In this document: in pieces, positions 1-7,846 of the stretch
Numbering within the stretch: the stretch's first letter is position 1
Layout: each line of letters begins with the position of its first letter
NCBI GenBank assembly: GCA_018812385.1
Contig: JAHJDU010000214.1
Coordinates: 1-10,162, forward strand
Source of the DNA: Pseudomonadota bacterium
Lineage (GTDB): Bacteria > Desulfobacterota > Desulfobacteria > Desulfobacterales > Desulfobacteraceae
DNA length: 10,162 bases
Direction: 5' to 3'
Program-made: the position numbers and the translations under genes
Notes under the pieces: model-generated
Told to the model about the DNA's origin: nothing
The model's input: the letters and a program-made list of their open reading frames with translations, nothing else
Databases searched by the model: none

Positions 1-1663
1 ATACTATTCCGCATTTATGACAGCCAGCACCTGTCCTGCCTGTGAAGGCAAGCGGCTGAAAAATGAGGTGCTCCATGTCCATATCAATGAAAAATCAATT
101 GTTGATTTGACGGCCATGACTATCAGGCAGGCTTTTGGTTTTGTTAATGGAATGAACCTGAGCGGAAATATGATGCTGATAGCCGAAGAATTGTTAAAGG
201 AAATATCAGACCGGCTTGGATTTCTTGTAAATGTGGGCCTGGATTATCTATCCCTGGACAGGAGCGGTCCAACCCTTTCCGGAGGTGAATCCCAGAGAAT
301 CCGGCTTGCATCCCAGGTGGGATCTGAACTTACCGGGGTCCTCTATATTCTGGATGAGCCTTCCATTGGGCTGCATCAGAAAGATAATATTAAACTATTG
401 CAGACCCTTCATCATTTGCGGGATATTGGCAACACCCTGATTATTGTGGAACATGATCAGGAAACCATGGAAAAATCAGACTGGATCGTGGATATCGGTC
501 CCGGAGCAGGTCACCTTGGCGGAGAGATCGTGGCCCAGGGCACACCGGATCAGATTAAAGAGAACCCGGCATCCATCACTGGTAGATTTCTAACTGGTAA
601 AGACCAGATAGAAATTCCAAAAAAAAGAAAAACCCCTGAAACCTGCGGGAATAAATGGGTCACCATTGTCAAGGCATCGGAAAATAACCTGAAAGATGTT
701 ACTGTAAAAATACCCCTGAGTTTACTTGTTGCAATAACAGGCGTTTCAGGGGCCGGCAAGTCAACCCTGATCAATCAGATTTTATATCCGGCCCTGGCTG
801 TTAATCTTCATGGTTCACAAATGATCGTGGGCAGGCATGAGAAAATCATGGGGCTATCCCATTTAAACAAAATTATTAATATTGATCAAAAGCCCATCGG
901 CCGGACCCCAAGAAGCAATCCTGCCACATACACCAAAGTATTTGACCATATCCGGGATTTTTTTGCTTTGCTACGGGAATCCAAGGCCCGGGGATATAAA
1001 AAGGGAAGGTATTCTTTTAATGTCAAGGGCGGCAGATGTGAGGCCTGTAAAGGCGATGGACATATTAAAGTGGAAATGCATTTTTTAGCAGATGTGTTTG
1101 TCCCCTGTGAAGTATGTCATGGTAAACGCTTTAACCGGGCAACCCTTGAAATCATGTATAAGGATCATTCCATTTCAGATATTCTGGATCTTTCCGTTGT
1201 TCAGGCAAGAGATCTGTTCATGAGCCATCCGAAAATTCTACATATCCTGAATACCTTGATGGATGTGGGGCTTTCCTATATCAAACTGGGACAGGCAGCC
1301 ACCACGCTTTCAGGGGGAGAAGCCCAGAGAATCAAGCTTGCCCGTGAACTTGCCAAGCGGGATACGGGGGATACCCTCTATATTCTTGATGAACCCACCA
1401 CAGGGCTCCATTTTCAGGATGTAAAGCTTTTGTTGAAAGTTCTTTCCAGATTGACAAACGCAGGCAATACTGTGATCATTATTGAACACAATCTGGATGT
1501 CATTAAAACGGCAGACTGGATTATTGACCTTGGGCCTGAAGGGGGCAGCAGCGGAGGGGAAATCATTGCCCAGGGGCCGCCTGAAAAAATTGCAAGATCT
1601 TTCAAAAGCTATACAGGGCATTATTTAAAGAAAATTTTAATGGTAAATAAGAATAAGCTATGA
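1..1663 (+). CDS. uvrA: Excinuclease ABC subunit A (UvrA), 5' end outside window
   Basis: UvrA is the ATP-dependent damage-recognition subunit of nucleotide excision repair. It scans DNA as a dimer with UvrB and acts in the cytoplasm. The reading frame is open from base 2 (YYSAF before the first ATG at 17), so the gene starts upstream and that ATG is internal. Counting from that Met: CPAC (6-9) is the second Cys pair of the first zinc module; LSGGE (87-91) and LDEP (112-115) are the signature and Walker B of the first ATPase; GVSGAGKST (242-250) is Walker A of the second; the UvrA-typical stretch DQKPIGRTPRSNPATYT covers 290-306; CEAC (341-344) and CEVC (364-367) form the C-terminal zinc finger; LSGGE (431-435) and LDEP (457-460) close the second ATPase. 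About 554 of the usual roughly 940 residues are visible and all look intact. The stop overlaps the next gene's start by ATGA, suggesting one transcript and translational coupling. Confidence 0.97.
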   Translation, partial: YYSAFMTASTCPACEGKRLKNEVLHVHINEKSIVDLTAMTIRQAFGFVNGMNLSGNMMLIAEELLKEISDRLGFLVNVGLDYLSLDRSGPTLSGGESQRIRLASQVGSELTGVLYILDEPSIGLHQKDNIKLLQTLHHLRDIGNTLIIVEHDQETMEKSDWIVDIGPGAGHLGGEIVAQGTPDQIKENPASITGRFLTGKDQIEIPKKRKTPETCGNKWVTIVKASENNLKDVTVKIPLSLLVAITGVSGAGKSTLINQILYPALAVNLHGSQMIVGRHEKIMGLSHLNKIINIDQKPIGRTPRSNPATYTKVFDHIRDFFALLRESKARGYKKGRYSFNVKGGRCEACKGDGHIKVEMHFLADVFVPCEVCHGKRFNRATLEIMYKDHSISDILDLSVVQARDLFMSHPKILHILNTLMDVGLSYIKLGQAATTLSGGEAQRIKLARELAKRDTGDTLYILDEPTTGLHFQDVKLLLKVLSRLTNAGNTVIIIEHNLDVIKTADWIIDLGPEGGSSGGEIIAQGPPEKIARSFKSYTGHYLKKILMVNKNKL

Positions 1664-2415
1664 TTTTTTTAAAATGGGTGATCCGTCCCTGTCTTTATAT
1701 ACTATACGTTTTCCAGAAATTTACAAAGACCGGACCCTTTGGAAATGATCAGGGAGTTTATATTAAAACCCCCTATGAAAATATTGGGAATAGTATAAAA
1801 GACGGGTTGTTCAAACACCATGTCAAACAATTCCATGAATCCTCCTGTTCTGTTGCCACCATTGTCTCCGTGGTGAATACTCTTCTTGATAAACAAGGTG
1901 CTTTGAATGGTCCTGTCGTGACCCAGCAGGATTTGCTTGAAAAGGTGAAAACGGCTCACTGGAAAGAGCGGATGAGTGATACCGGGTATAAAGGTCGCAG
2001 GGGCCTTCCCCTCCATACCCTGTACCAGGTCGTAAAAAGCAGCCTTGCGGCGTACTATATCCCCTGTCAATTAGTTGAAATGGTTCAGACGACAGGTGAC
2101 CCTGTAAGATCAAAGGAGATCAAACAGGTGCTGTACCATAGACTTGAACAATTTGAAAAAAAAGGCAATTGCCTGATCATTTCACATTTTGATCAGGGCA
2201 GTTTTATACAGGCCCTTCACATCCCCCATATATCTCCCGTGGGCGGGTTTGATTCTGTGTCCGGAAAAGTCACCCTCCTGGATGTTGATTCTTCTCAAAC
2301 CTTTCCCTATCAGGTTTCTTTTGATACCTTCTATAAAGGATTATCATATAATTATAATTTCATGTTCAGGAAGTTGGGATATGCTGAAGGCGGTTATATT
2401 TTTATAAGGTTTTAA
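1660..2415 (+). CDS. Phytochelatin-synthase-like cysteine peptidase (C83 family)
   Basis: This 251-aa protein resembles the catalytic domain of phytochelatin synthases, papain-fold enzymes that cleave glycine from glutathione and, in eukaryotes, join gamma-Glu-Cys units for metal chelation. Prokaryotic relatives are mostly glutathione hydrolases. The expected triad is present: Cys63 in ESSCSVATIVSVVN, His190 in HISPVGGFD and Asp208 in TLLDVD. The His-Asp distance of 18 residues equals that recalled for plant PCS1 (His162, Asp180). GNCLIISHFDQGSF (169-182) matches the family block just before the His. The Cys-His distance is about 20 residues longer than in the plant enzyme, around the segment GYKGRRGLPLHT. 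Residues 2-20 are hydrophobic and could be a signal anchor or membrane segment. The start ATG overlaps the uvrA stop (ATGA) and has no clear Shine-Dalgarno of its own, so coupling to uvrA is likely. Substrate and role are unknown; a thiol or metal stress role is inference. Confidence 0.85.
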   Translation: MIFLKWVIRPCLYILYVFQKFTKTGPFGNDQGVYIKTPYENIGNSIKDGLFKHHVKQFHESSCSVATIVSVVNTLLDKQGALNGPVVTQQDLLEKVKTAHWKERMSDTGYKGRRGLPLHTLYQVVKSSLAAYYIPCQLVEMVQTTGDPVRSKEIKQVLYHRLEQFEKKGNCLIISHFDQGSFIQALHIPHISPVGGFDSVSGKVTLLDVDSSQTFPYQVSFDTFYKGLSYNYNFMFRKLGYAEGGYIFIRF

Positions 2416-2478
2416 TTCCAAAAAATGACGATAGCAATTATTCTTGTCTCAAGACATTAAAATCGGTTTATAATTTAC

Positions 2479-4872
2479 TCAACTTTCGGCCTTAAGTCCT
2501 TTATCTAAAACCTTTCGTATAGATTTTGCCAGTCTTGAAATCGACATTGGTTTCATAATATAGCCTGCCATCCCAAGTTTTTTGGCTTTTGCCTCATTAA
2601 TGAGTGAACTATGGCCAGTACAGAGGATGATAGGAATATCAGGTCGAATTTCCAATAATTTTTCAGACAATTGAGCACCGGTCATCCCGGGCATGGTCAT
2701 ATCCGTTATTACCAGATCAAAGTAATCAGGTTTTGACTGGAACAAATCCAGTGCTTCTCTAGGATTCCGACTTGTTTTAACACTGTAGCCAAGCCTTTTC
2801 AGCATTAATTTTCCCATAATCCTGATGGGTTCTTCATCATCAACAAAAAGGATTGTTTCCGTACCACGGGTAAGTTCATCCATGGTATGAATTTCAACCT
2901 TGGGTTTTGCATCAACCACTGGGAATAGAAGAGTTATAGTGGTGCCTTTGCCAAGCTTGCTGTCAACCAAAATAGCACCATTATGGTTTTTGACAATGCC
3001 ATGCACAATGGACAGTCCCATACCAGAACTTTTGCCTGGCTCATTGGTCGTAAAATAGGGGTCAAAGATTCGTTTGATGGTTTCAGGGTCTATTCCGGGG
3101 CCTTGGTCGCTTATAGTAATTTTTGCATATTTTCCCGCAATCAGGTCTGGAAAATTTTTTACGCTCCTGGCTTTAATGGTTGCCGGTTCAACTATGACTT
3201 CCAGGATACCACCTGTGGCTTCCATTGCCAGTGAAGCATTGGCGCAAATGTTCATCATGACCATGTTGATTTGGATTGGATCTGCAAGAATCACCATATC
3301 ATCATCTGTCAAGTGTTTCCGAATTTCTATGGTGGCCGGTATGGTTGATCGTAAAAAGTTGAGTGCGTTCTGAATAACTGTGACAGCGCCTATAGGTTCC
3401 AATTTCTGATCAGTCTTGTGAGTAAAATTGAGTAATTGTTTTATAATGCGGGATGCCCTGAGACTGGCAGATTTGATCTCTTCAAGTTTGGTATATGCAG
3501 GATTCCCTTTGGGGATTTCTTCAAGTGCCAGTTCCGTGTTCCCCAAAATTATATATAGTATATTATTAAAATCATGGGCAATACCGCCCGTCAGGGTGGC
3601 GATAGATTCCATTTTTTGAGATTGGATTATTTGTTCCTGAAGTTTTGCAACTTTCCTTTCCGATAAAATTTTTTCAGTTATGTCCCGGCCCGTACCACTG
3701 ATGAAAGGCTCACCATCTTCCGGTCGGACCAAGACACTGCGGTATTCAATGTAGATCTTTTCACTATTTTTTTTGAAATAGATTGTCGTACCTTCATTGT
3801 GTCCATGTTTCTTGAGCGGTTCCAGGTATTCACTTTTAAAAGCAGGCACGAATTCGGGTTTCATAAAATCCGATGCCCGTCTTCCGATTAATTCATCTTC
3901 TCTATGGTCTAAGGCTTTGCACATGGCAGGGTTAACGGAGGTGAAGCAGCCTTCAAAATCTTGTATATAAATGAGATCACTGATGCCATTAAACAGGTCA
4001 CGGAAACGCTGCTCTGATTTGATTAATCTGTCTTCGGTCTGTTTTTTCAGGGTCACATCTCTGGCAGCACCGGATATTGCCACAACTTTACCAAAGGCAT
4101 CCTTGACTGGAGATTCATCAATTTCAAGCAAAACAAAGGTGCCATCCTTTTTTTTAAGCTCAAATAAATAAGGTTTATGCCTTTTGCCTGTTTTGATTGC
4201 CTTCTCAGTAATTTCAACTCCTTTCAGGTTAATGGGGTTGTCGCTTGCCAGTTCTGTCCATTTTTTTTTCATTTCTTCAGGGTAATATCCAAGGATAGCC
4301 TTAGAAGTTGGACTCACATACGTTAAAACATTGTTTGTATCATGGATGTAAAAGATTTCATTGCTATGTTTGATTATGGTTTGCAATTGGCTTTCACTTT
4401 TCTGCAGTTCCTCTTCTGCAAGTTTTCGCTCCGTGATATCACGCCAGATAGCATGAATTACCCGGTTGCCTTCCTGGTTAGAAATTGTCGTTAGAAGAAC
4501 CTCTACAGGGAAAACTTCTCCATTTGCTCTGATGTGATCCCATTCAAATCTATTACTGCCGTTTTTCAGCGCAAGATCCATCATTTCATTTGCTTTGGTT
4601 AATGATTCTCTGCCATCTGGCTGAGTGGCCGGTGATAATTCTGAAGGATGGGCTTGAAGGAGTTTGTTTTTGTTTTTATAACCCAACATATCCAAAGTTG
4701 CCTGGTTGCAATCAGCAAATTTTTCATTTTTAACTATCAAAATAGCATCTTTGGAATTTTGAAACAGAATACGATATTTTTCATCTTCATTCTGTACAGC
4801 GTTTTTTTCAGCCTCTTTTTCCAACTCTGAAATTCGTTGTTTCAATTCTTCATAAGTTTCTTTTTCAGCCAT
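2479..4872 (-). CDS. Hybrid sensor histidine kinase, PAS-PAS-PAS-HisKA-HATPase-REC
   Basis: A 797-aa signalling kinase that would autophosphorylate on His and pass phosphate to its own receiver domain. Order: charged coiled-coil start (1-30); PAS 1 (about 31-150, ending in the RDITERK PAC motif); PAS 2 (about 162-276, ending RDVTLKKQ); PAS 3 (about 288-402, ending RDITEK); HisKA with GGIAHDFNNIL, His433; HATPase with N-box NICANASLAM (541-550), DQGPGID (589-595) and GMGLSIVHG (617-625); receiver from about 673 with acidic pair Asp678/Asp679, phospho-acceptor Asp724 in ITDMTMPGM and Lys774 in YIMKP. No transmembrane segment is seen, so it is probably cytosolic, with a signal sensed by the PAS domains. 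ATG at 4872 is preceded by an AAAAGGG Shine-Dalgarno-like stretch. No HPt domain or cognate regulator lies beside it, so its output is unknown. All key residues are present. It converges on the uvrA pair with a 63-bp gap. Confidence 0.95.
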   Translation of the reverse strand: MAEKETYEELKQRISELEKEAEKNAVQNEDEKYRILFQNSKDAILIVKNEKFADCNQATLDMLGYKNKNKLLQAHPSELSPATQPDGRESLTKANEMMDLALKNGSNRFEWDHIRANGEVFPVEVLLTTISNQEGNRVIHAIWRDITERKLAEEELQKSESQLQTIIKHSNEIFYIHDTNNVLTYVSPTSKAILGYYPEEMKKKWTELASDNPINLKGVEITEKAIKTGKRHKPYLFELKKKDGTFVLLEIDESPVKDAFGKVVAISGAARDVTLKKQTEDRLIKSEQRFRDLFNGISDLIYIQDFEGCFTSVNPAMCKALDHREDELIGRRASDFMKPEFVPAFKSEYLEPLKKHGHNEGTTIYFKKNSEKIYIEYRSVLVRPEDGEPFISGTGRDITEKILSERKVAKLQEQIIQSQKMESIATLTGGIAHDFNNILYIILGNTELALEEIPKGNPAYTKLEEIKSASLRASRIIKQLLNFTHKTDQKLEPIGAVTVIQNALNFLRSTIPATIEIRKHLTDDDMVILADPIQINMVMMNICANASLAMEATGGILEVIVEPATIKARSVKNFPDLIAGKYAKITISDQGPGIDPETIKRIFDPYFTTNEPGKSSGMGLSIVHGIVKNHNGAILVDSKLGKGTTITLLFPVVDAKPKVEIHTMDELTRGTETILFVDDEEPIRIMGKLMLKRLGYSVKTSRNPREALDLFQSKPDYFDLVITDMTMPGMTGAQLSEKLLEIRPDIPIILCTGHSSLINEAKAKKLGMAGYIMKPMSISRLAKSIRKVLDKGLKAES

Positions 4873-4960
4873 AATACAGCCCTTTTAAAATTGGAATGAA
4901 CTTGATTATATCTCCCAAACACTTTCCATATCCTGATCAATTTCAATCAAAACCATACTT

Positions 4961-4989
4961 ATATATATTTATATTGTTGTGAAATGCAA
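4961..4989 (-). promoter_or_regulatory. Possible sigma-70-like promoter of the hybrid kinase gene
   Basis: On the minus strand TTGCAT (4984-4989) is followed, after 17 bases, by ATATAT (4961-4966) in a very AT-rich stretch about 90 bp upstream of the kinase ATG. Spacing suits a sigma-70 promoter, but in such AT-rich DNA chance matches are common. The insertion sequence sits only about 10 bp upstream of the -35 match, so any upstream control sites would have been displaced by its arrival. Confidence 0.25.
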
Positions 4990-4994
4990 ATAAT

Positions 4995-5017
4995 AATTTC
5001 AGAGCTCCTGACATTAG
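4995..5017 (+). repeat. Left target duplication and terminal inverted repeat of the large IS
   Basis: AATTT (4995-4999) is the left copy of a 5-bp target-site duplication. CAGAGCTCCTGACATTAG (5000-5017) is the left terminal repeat; its exact reverse complement lies at 7608-7625, and AATTT follows at 7626-7630. The outer part CAGAGCTCCTG contains the palindrome GAGCTC. Perfect 18-base ends plus a matching duplication define the element boundaries well. Confidence 0.9.
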
Positions 5018-5034
5018 CCAAATTTAAATGCAGT

Positions 5035-5514
5035 TTATGCAGCCTTAAATACCAGTTTCAACTCTGTCCCAGGGTATAAAAAGTTTTCCTTATTTACTAT
5101 GTCACAAAGCTCCTCCAAAGCCTTATTTTCCCGCCTGGTAGACATTGTATAAAAACGGATCTCCAACCTGCCTTCATTGTAGTTCGGGATCATATCAGCC
5201 GGTTGTTGAAACACATTTTTTATAAAGGCCCTTCCTTCATCCATGGTTCTGGCAAAACAGTGGTTCTGCTCGATGATATTGATCAATTCAGTTTCCGCTC
5301 TGTAGCAAGTCATCTTTATCGTATCTGTCAACCGCTTTTTTTCGGTTTCAAGGCGTACGATTTCGTCTTCTTCAAGTATCTCATTTATTTTTACCTTGTC
5401 CGGCAATTGTTTGATCTGGATTTTGAGAGTTTCAATCTCTTCTTCCATTTGTTTGATTTCTGTTTTCAACCCGTGATTTGATATGTTCAGGACTCTTGAT
5501 TTAGGAAAAAGCAA
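5035..5514 (-). pseudogene. C-terminal fragment of the split DDE transposase
   Basis: This 159-codon open frame is not an independent gene. Its first 11 codons (MLFPKSRVLNI) come from the nested miniature element and the duplicated target; from SNHGLK onward it is the end of the transposase interrupted at 5787. It lies in the same frame as the upstream piece, and removing 300 bp joins GFNI directly to SNHGLK, giving 148 more native residues. Visible features are a Glu/Lys-rich coiled coil (about 15-65 of this frame) and the block LETEKKRLTDTIKM, followed by an ending PGTELKLVFKAA. These resemble the usual C-terminal end of this large transposase family, as I recall it. No Shine-Dalgarno is evident before the ATG at 5514, and translation is doubtful. 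Confidence 0.85.
5483..5495 (+). repeat. Left target duplication and terminal repeat of the nested miniature element
   Basis: ATGTT (5483-5487) is the left copy of the 5-bp target duplication, followed by the 8-bp end CAGGACTC (5488-5495). The right counterparts are GAGTCCTG (5775-5782) and ATGTT (5783-5787). Beyond 8 bp the two ends share only scattered matches. Confidence 0.88.
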
Positions 5515-5782
5515 TTTAATTTACTCATTTGACAAAAAGTATCATTATTTCAATAAATTACACAATTACTTGATGCTATATTGATAAGAAAATGACGGGA
5601 AATAGAAAGTGATACCCCATCATCGTAATTTTTCCATTGGTGTCAGGAAAGAATACTTGATATTTATCCAAAAGTACCGCCTTGTGTGCATTTCAAAGAT
5701 TATCACCGATTTTTTCCCGACACCTTTTTGGTAAATGGGGAAGGCAAGTGCCACGGAATTTTCCCAGAGGTAAGGAGTCCTG
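5488..5782. mobile_element. 295-bp miniature inverted-repeat element inserted in the transposase gene
   Basis: The element is bounded by CAGGACTC and GAGTCCTG and flanked by ATGTT duplications. Excising element plus one duplication (300 bp) rejoins the transposase codons as ATG AGG GGG TTC AAC ATA TCA AAT CAC. It has no convincing gene of its own: the 53-codon tail it lends to the upstream transposase piece (stop at 5620-5622) is read-through. Inside, TGTCAGGAAA (5641-5650) and TTTCCCGACA (about 5713-5722) could pair as an imperfect hairpin. Lacking a transposase, it must have been moved by one supplied elsewhere, presumably from a relative that makes 5-bp duplications and has ends beginning CAG. 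It could instead be a deletion derivative of a longer insertion sequence; I do not recognise the parent. Confidence 0.88.
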
Positions 5783-7521
5783 ATGTTGAACCCCCTCATA
5801 GTCCGGCATTGTTTTTCATCGTTATCTACGGCTTTTTTGGCATAGTGTTCTTTCTTCTTTTTCAATTGCTTTAATTGTTTTGAACACTCTTTTACCATCT
5901 CTTTTTTCTTAGGGTTGGGAACCATACGTTCGATATCTGCCTGTTCCACATCCCTTGAAACAAGGTGGTCAAGGCCGTATTCGTCTCTCATGTACTTGAA
6001 ATAGTTCTCCTGATTCCACCGGAAAAACATCCTGCGGGCTATTTCTTCCATGGAAAGATCCTGTCTGGTTGAGATAACCGATGTTTGATGCCCATTGTCA
6101 CACAACCTCCGCACCTCCCTGACCCAGCCTTTTTTGTTTATTTTGATACTTCGTTCCCCAAGCATATAAGTTACCGGCTCTCCTCGAACCTGGCTGGTGA
6201 CCTCAATAAAACAGTCCGAGGGCCATGGCTCATACTTGCCTTTTCTGTAGGTCAATACATCGATACCGGATTCCCTCCATTTTAAAAAACGATCAGGGCT
6301 CCAACCTTCCCGGTCAAAGACAAGGGTGATCCGCTCATCCTTTGATAACCGCTTTAATTCAGGGATAATTTCATTTTCAACTGTAGACAACAGACTGTTG
6401 TTGGCTTCTGTCGTCACAAAGAACACGGGTTCACAATGGGTTCCGTTCACCCAGAAATCGGTGGTGGCAGGCATGCAAAGGCGCCGTCTTGCCACATGGG
6501 TTTTGGGCAGGGTATGTTTCCCGCCATGATAGGGCCTTACATGTCCATCGATGTATAAAAACCCCAAGATATCCTTGTCTTTTTCTACCCATGCGCGACT
6601 CAGAGTTTCCATGAATTCACCTGATTGATTGTGCAAACCAAGTTCGTTGAGTTTTCTTCTTAATGTCTTGACCTCAGGACAGCGGTCAAGGCCAAGTATT
6701 ATTCCAAAATCTCCTGGATGGCTGTTTTTTAATTGTTCCGGATTTTTCATCCTCAAAAGAGCCATGAACGCCAGGGTTAAAAGAATCGATTGTAAACCGT
6801 AGTATCCTTTTTTCAGGGTGGCGTATACTTTTTTACCGGTAGCAAGATAACTCAGATCTGCCAAAAATGGCAATGCCAGAAGAACACCTGCATAGTGAAC
6901 ACCTTCATTGGGTGAAAATTCGGGCAGCGCCTCTGCCAGATCTCCCTTACGGGCCAACAACCGTTCTTCCTCTCTTTTAGCAGCAATACCGGCATTACAA
7001 TTGGCATCTTCCTGAGATCGCTTAGCTGGCCCCTTCAGTTCTACGGAATCCTCGGTCTGATCGGGTTGTTTGATCTTCCTCTTGATGAGGCCTTTCCTTA
7101 AGGCAGTGCGGACACATCCTTCGCTGACCCCAACTTCAGCGGCAGCTGCAGTTATTGTAGATCCTTTATCCAGAAGACACTTGACAACCCGCTGTTTTTC
7201 TTTGCTGAACTTGTAAGGGCTTCGATCGGACCGGTTATCAATAAAGCCTTCGGGTCCCTTATCTTTATAAATTTGAACATTTCTTAATACCGTTGTTTGA
7301 TTAACACCAAGGGCTTTGGCAAGTTCAATCGACTTTGCAAGGCCTAAGGAAACAATAATGCCCTGGGCCAATCTTTTGGCAAATTTATCATTTTTTCTGA
7401 AAGAGTAAACCGGCCCGGTTGCTGTAAAAAAAACGACCTGTTCATCATTACTATCCATTGCTATTTTTTCGTTAATCAAAGTGGTATTTTTTGAGCTATA
7501 TGGGATGTAAGTTTGAAGCAT
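5620..7521 (-). pseudogene. DDE transposase, N-terminal and catalytic part, C-terminus cut off by nested element
   Basis: This is the transposase of the 5000-7625 element. The present frame codes 633 aa, of which residues 1-580 are native and 581-633 are read from the nested miniature element up to a TGA at 5620. Native features: a helix-turn-helix region (about 62-90, LAKALGVNQTTVLRN), a second HTH-like repeat (about 121-143, AAAAEVGVSEGCVRTA), and a DDE catalytic core with Asp325 in LYIDGHV, Asp403 in VFDREGW and Glu505 in RWNQENYFKYM. A Lys-rich helical stretch (536-566) leads into the missing C-terminal domain, found at 5035-5514. The intact protein would have had 728 residues. AAAGGAG lies about 7 bases before the ATG at 7521, supporting this start. 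The catalytic core is intact, but loss of the last 148 residues makes activity doubtful. Confidence 0.9.
5775..5787 (+). repeat. Right terminal repeat and target duplication of the nested miniature element
   Basis: GAGTCCTG (5775-5782) is the exact reverse complement of CAGGACTC at 5488-5495, and ATGTT (5783-5787) repeats 5483-5487. This places the right junction in the transposase codons for F-N-I. Confidence 0.88.
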
Positions 7522-7607
7522 TATGTTCTCCTTTTGACTGCTTTCAAACTTACGATATTTTCACCTAAAAGTCAAGCAAAACTCTTTAAAATCAGGCCTT
7601 TTAAAGC

Positions 7608-7630
7608 CTAATGTCAGGAGCTCTGAATTT
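7608..7630 (+). repeat. Right terminal inverted repeat and target duplication of the large IS
   Basis: CTAATGTCAGGAGCTCTG (7608-7625) is the exact reverse complement of the left end (5000-5017), followed by AATTT (7626-7630), the right copy of the 5-bp target duplication. Confidence 0.9.
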
Positions 7631-7693
7631 ATATTGGACAAGGCCCAATCAAATGAATCAAGCTACCATGAAATACCGGAATTGTTGTCTGGA

Positions 7694-7795
7694 TTATATT
7701 AAGGCATTTTGCAGGATAGCAGATAATCTGCCGCCGCTTAGACCTGCCTTTAAGTCAACCTCCATGGACTCAAAAAACATTGATACTTGTTTCAT
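7694..7795 (-). CDS. Small hypothetical reading frame (33 aa) with strong ribosome binding site
   Basis: A 33-codon frame begins MKQVSMFFESM and ends ILQNALI before TAA at 7694. GGAGGA (7801-7806) sits 5 bases upstream of its ATG, the best Shine-Dalgarno in the right half of the window. I do not recognise the protein; it has no evident membrane segment and no Cys pair. It lies between the insertion sequence, whose right edge is 63 bp past its stop, and the 9-nt-period inverted repeat. It may be a real small gene, or the start of a longer gene shortened by mutation, since the DNA after the TAA offers no continuing frame that I can recognise. The 7631-7925 stretch holds nothing else I can call apart from the repeat at 7847-7918. 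Confidence 0.4.
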   Translation of the reverse strand: MKQVSMFFESMEVDLKAGLSGGRLSAILQNALI

Positions 7796-7800
7796 AATTG

Positions 7801-7806
7801 TCCTCC
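7801..7806 (-). promoter_or_regulatory. Shine-Dalgarno GGAGGA of the 33-aa frame
   Basis: GGAGGA on the minus strand, 5 bases from the ATG at 7795, is a near-consensus match to the 16S rRNA anti-Shine-Dalgarno and is the main reason to consider the short frame real. Confidence 0.45.
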
Positions 7807-7846
7807 TTCTACTCTGATATAGCAGCCCGTCTAAAGCTGGTTTTTG

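Larger units (their letters stand above)
5000..7625. mobile_element. Insertion sequence with 5-bp target duplication, itself carrying a nested miniature element
   Basis: The element is 2626 bp as it stands and 2326 bp without the nested 300-bp insertion (295-bp element plus duplicated ATGTT). Its 18-bp ends are perfect inverted repeats and it is flanked by AATTT duplications. It holds one long leftward gene for a DDE transposase with an N-terminal helix-turn-helix region and a helical C-terminal domain; the gene ends 35 bp from the left end and begins about 104 bp from the right end. Intact ends and duplication suggest a fairly recent arrival. Because the transposase is now split, the copy is probably unable to move by itself but could be moved in trans. 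The family is IS4/IS1634-like or one of the unclassified ISNCY groups; I cannot assign it more closely from sequence alone. Confidence 0.9.

Noticed and set aside
2445..2456. TGTC-TCAA-GACA hairpin as a terminator between the convergent genes
   Set aside because: The stem is only 4 bp, with no G/C-rich core and no T-run, so it is too weak to call.
5035..5514. Independent coiled-coil hypothetical protein
   Set aside because: Its first codons belong to the miniature element and the rest joins in frame to the interrupted transposase, so it is a fragment rather than a gene.
7611..7817. 68-codon open frame on the plus strand
   Set aside because: It starts inside the terminal repeat of the insertion sequence, has no Shine-Dalgarno and no recognisable motif.
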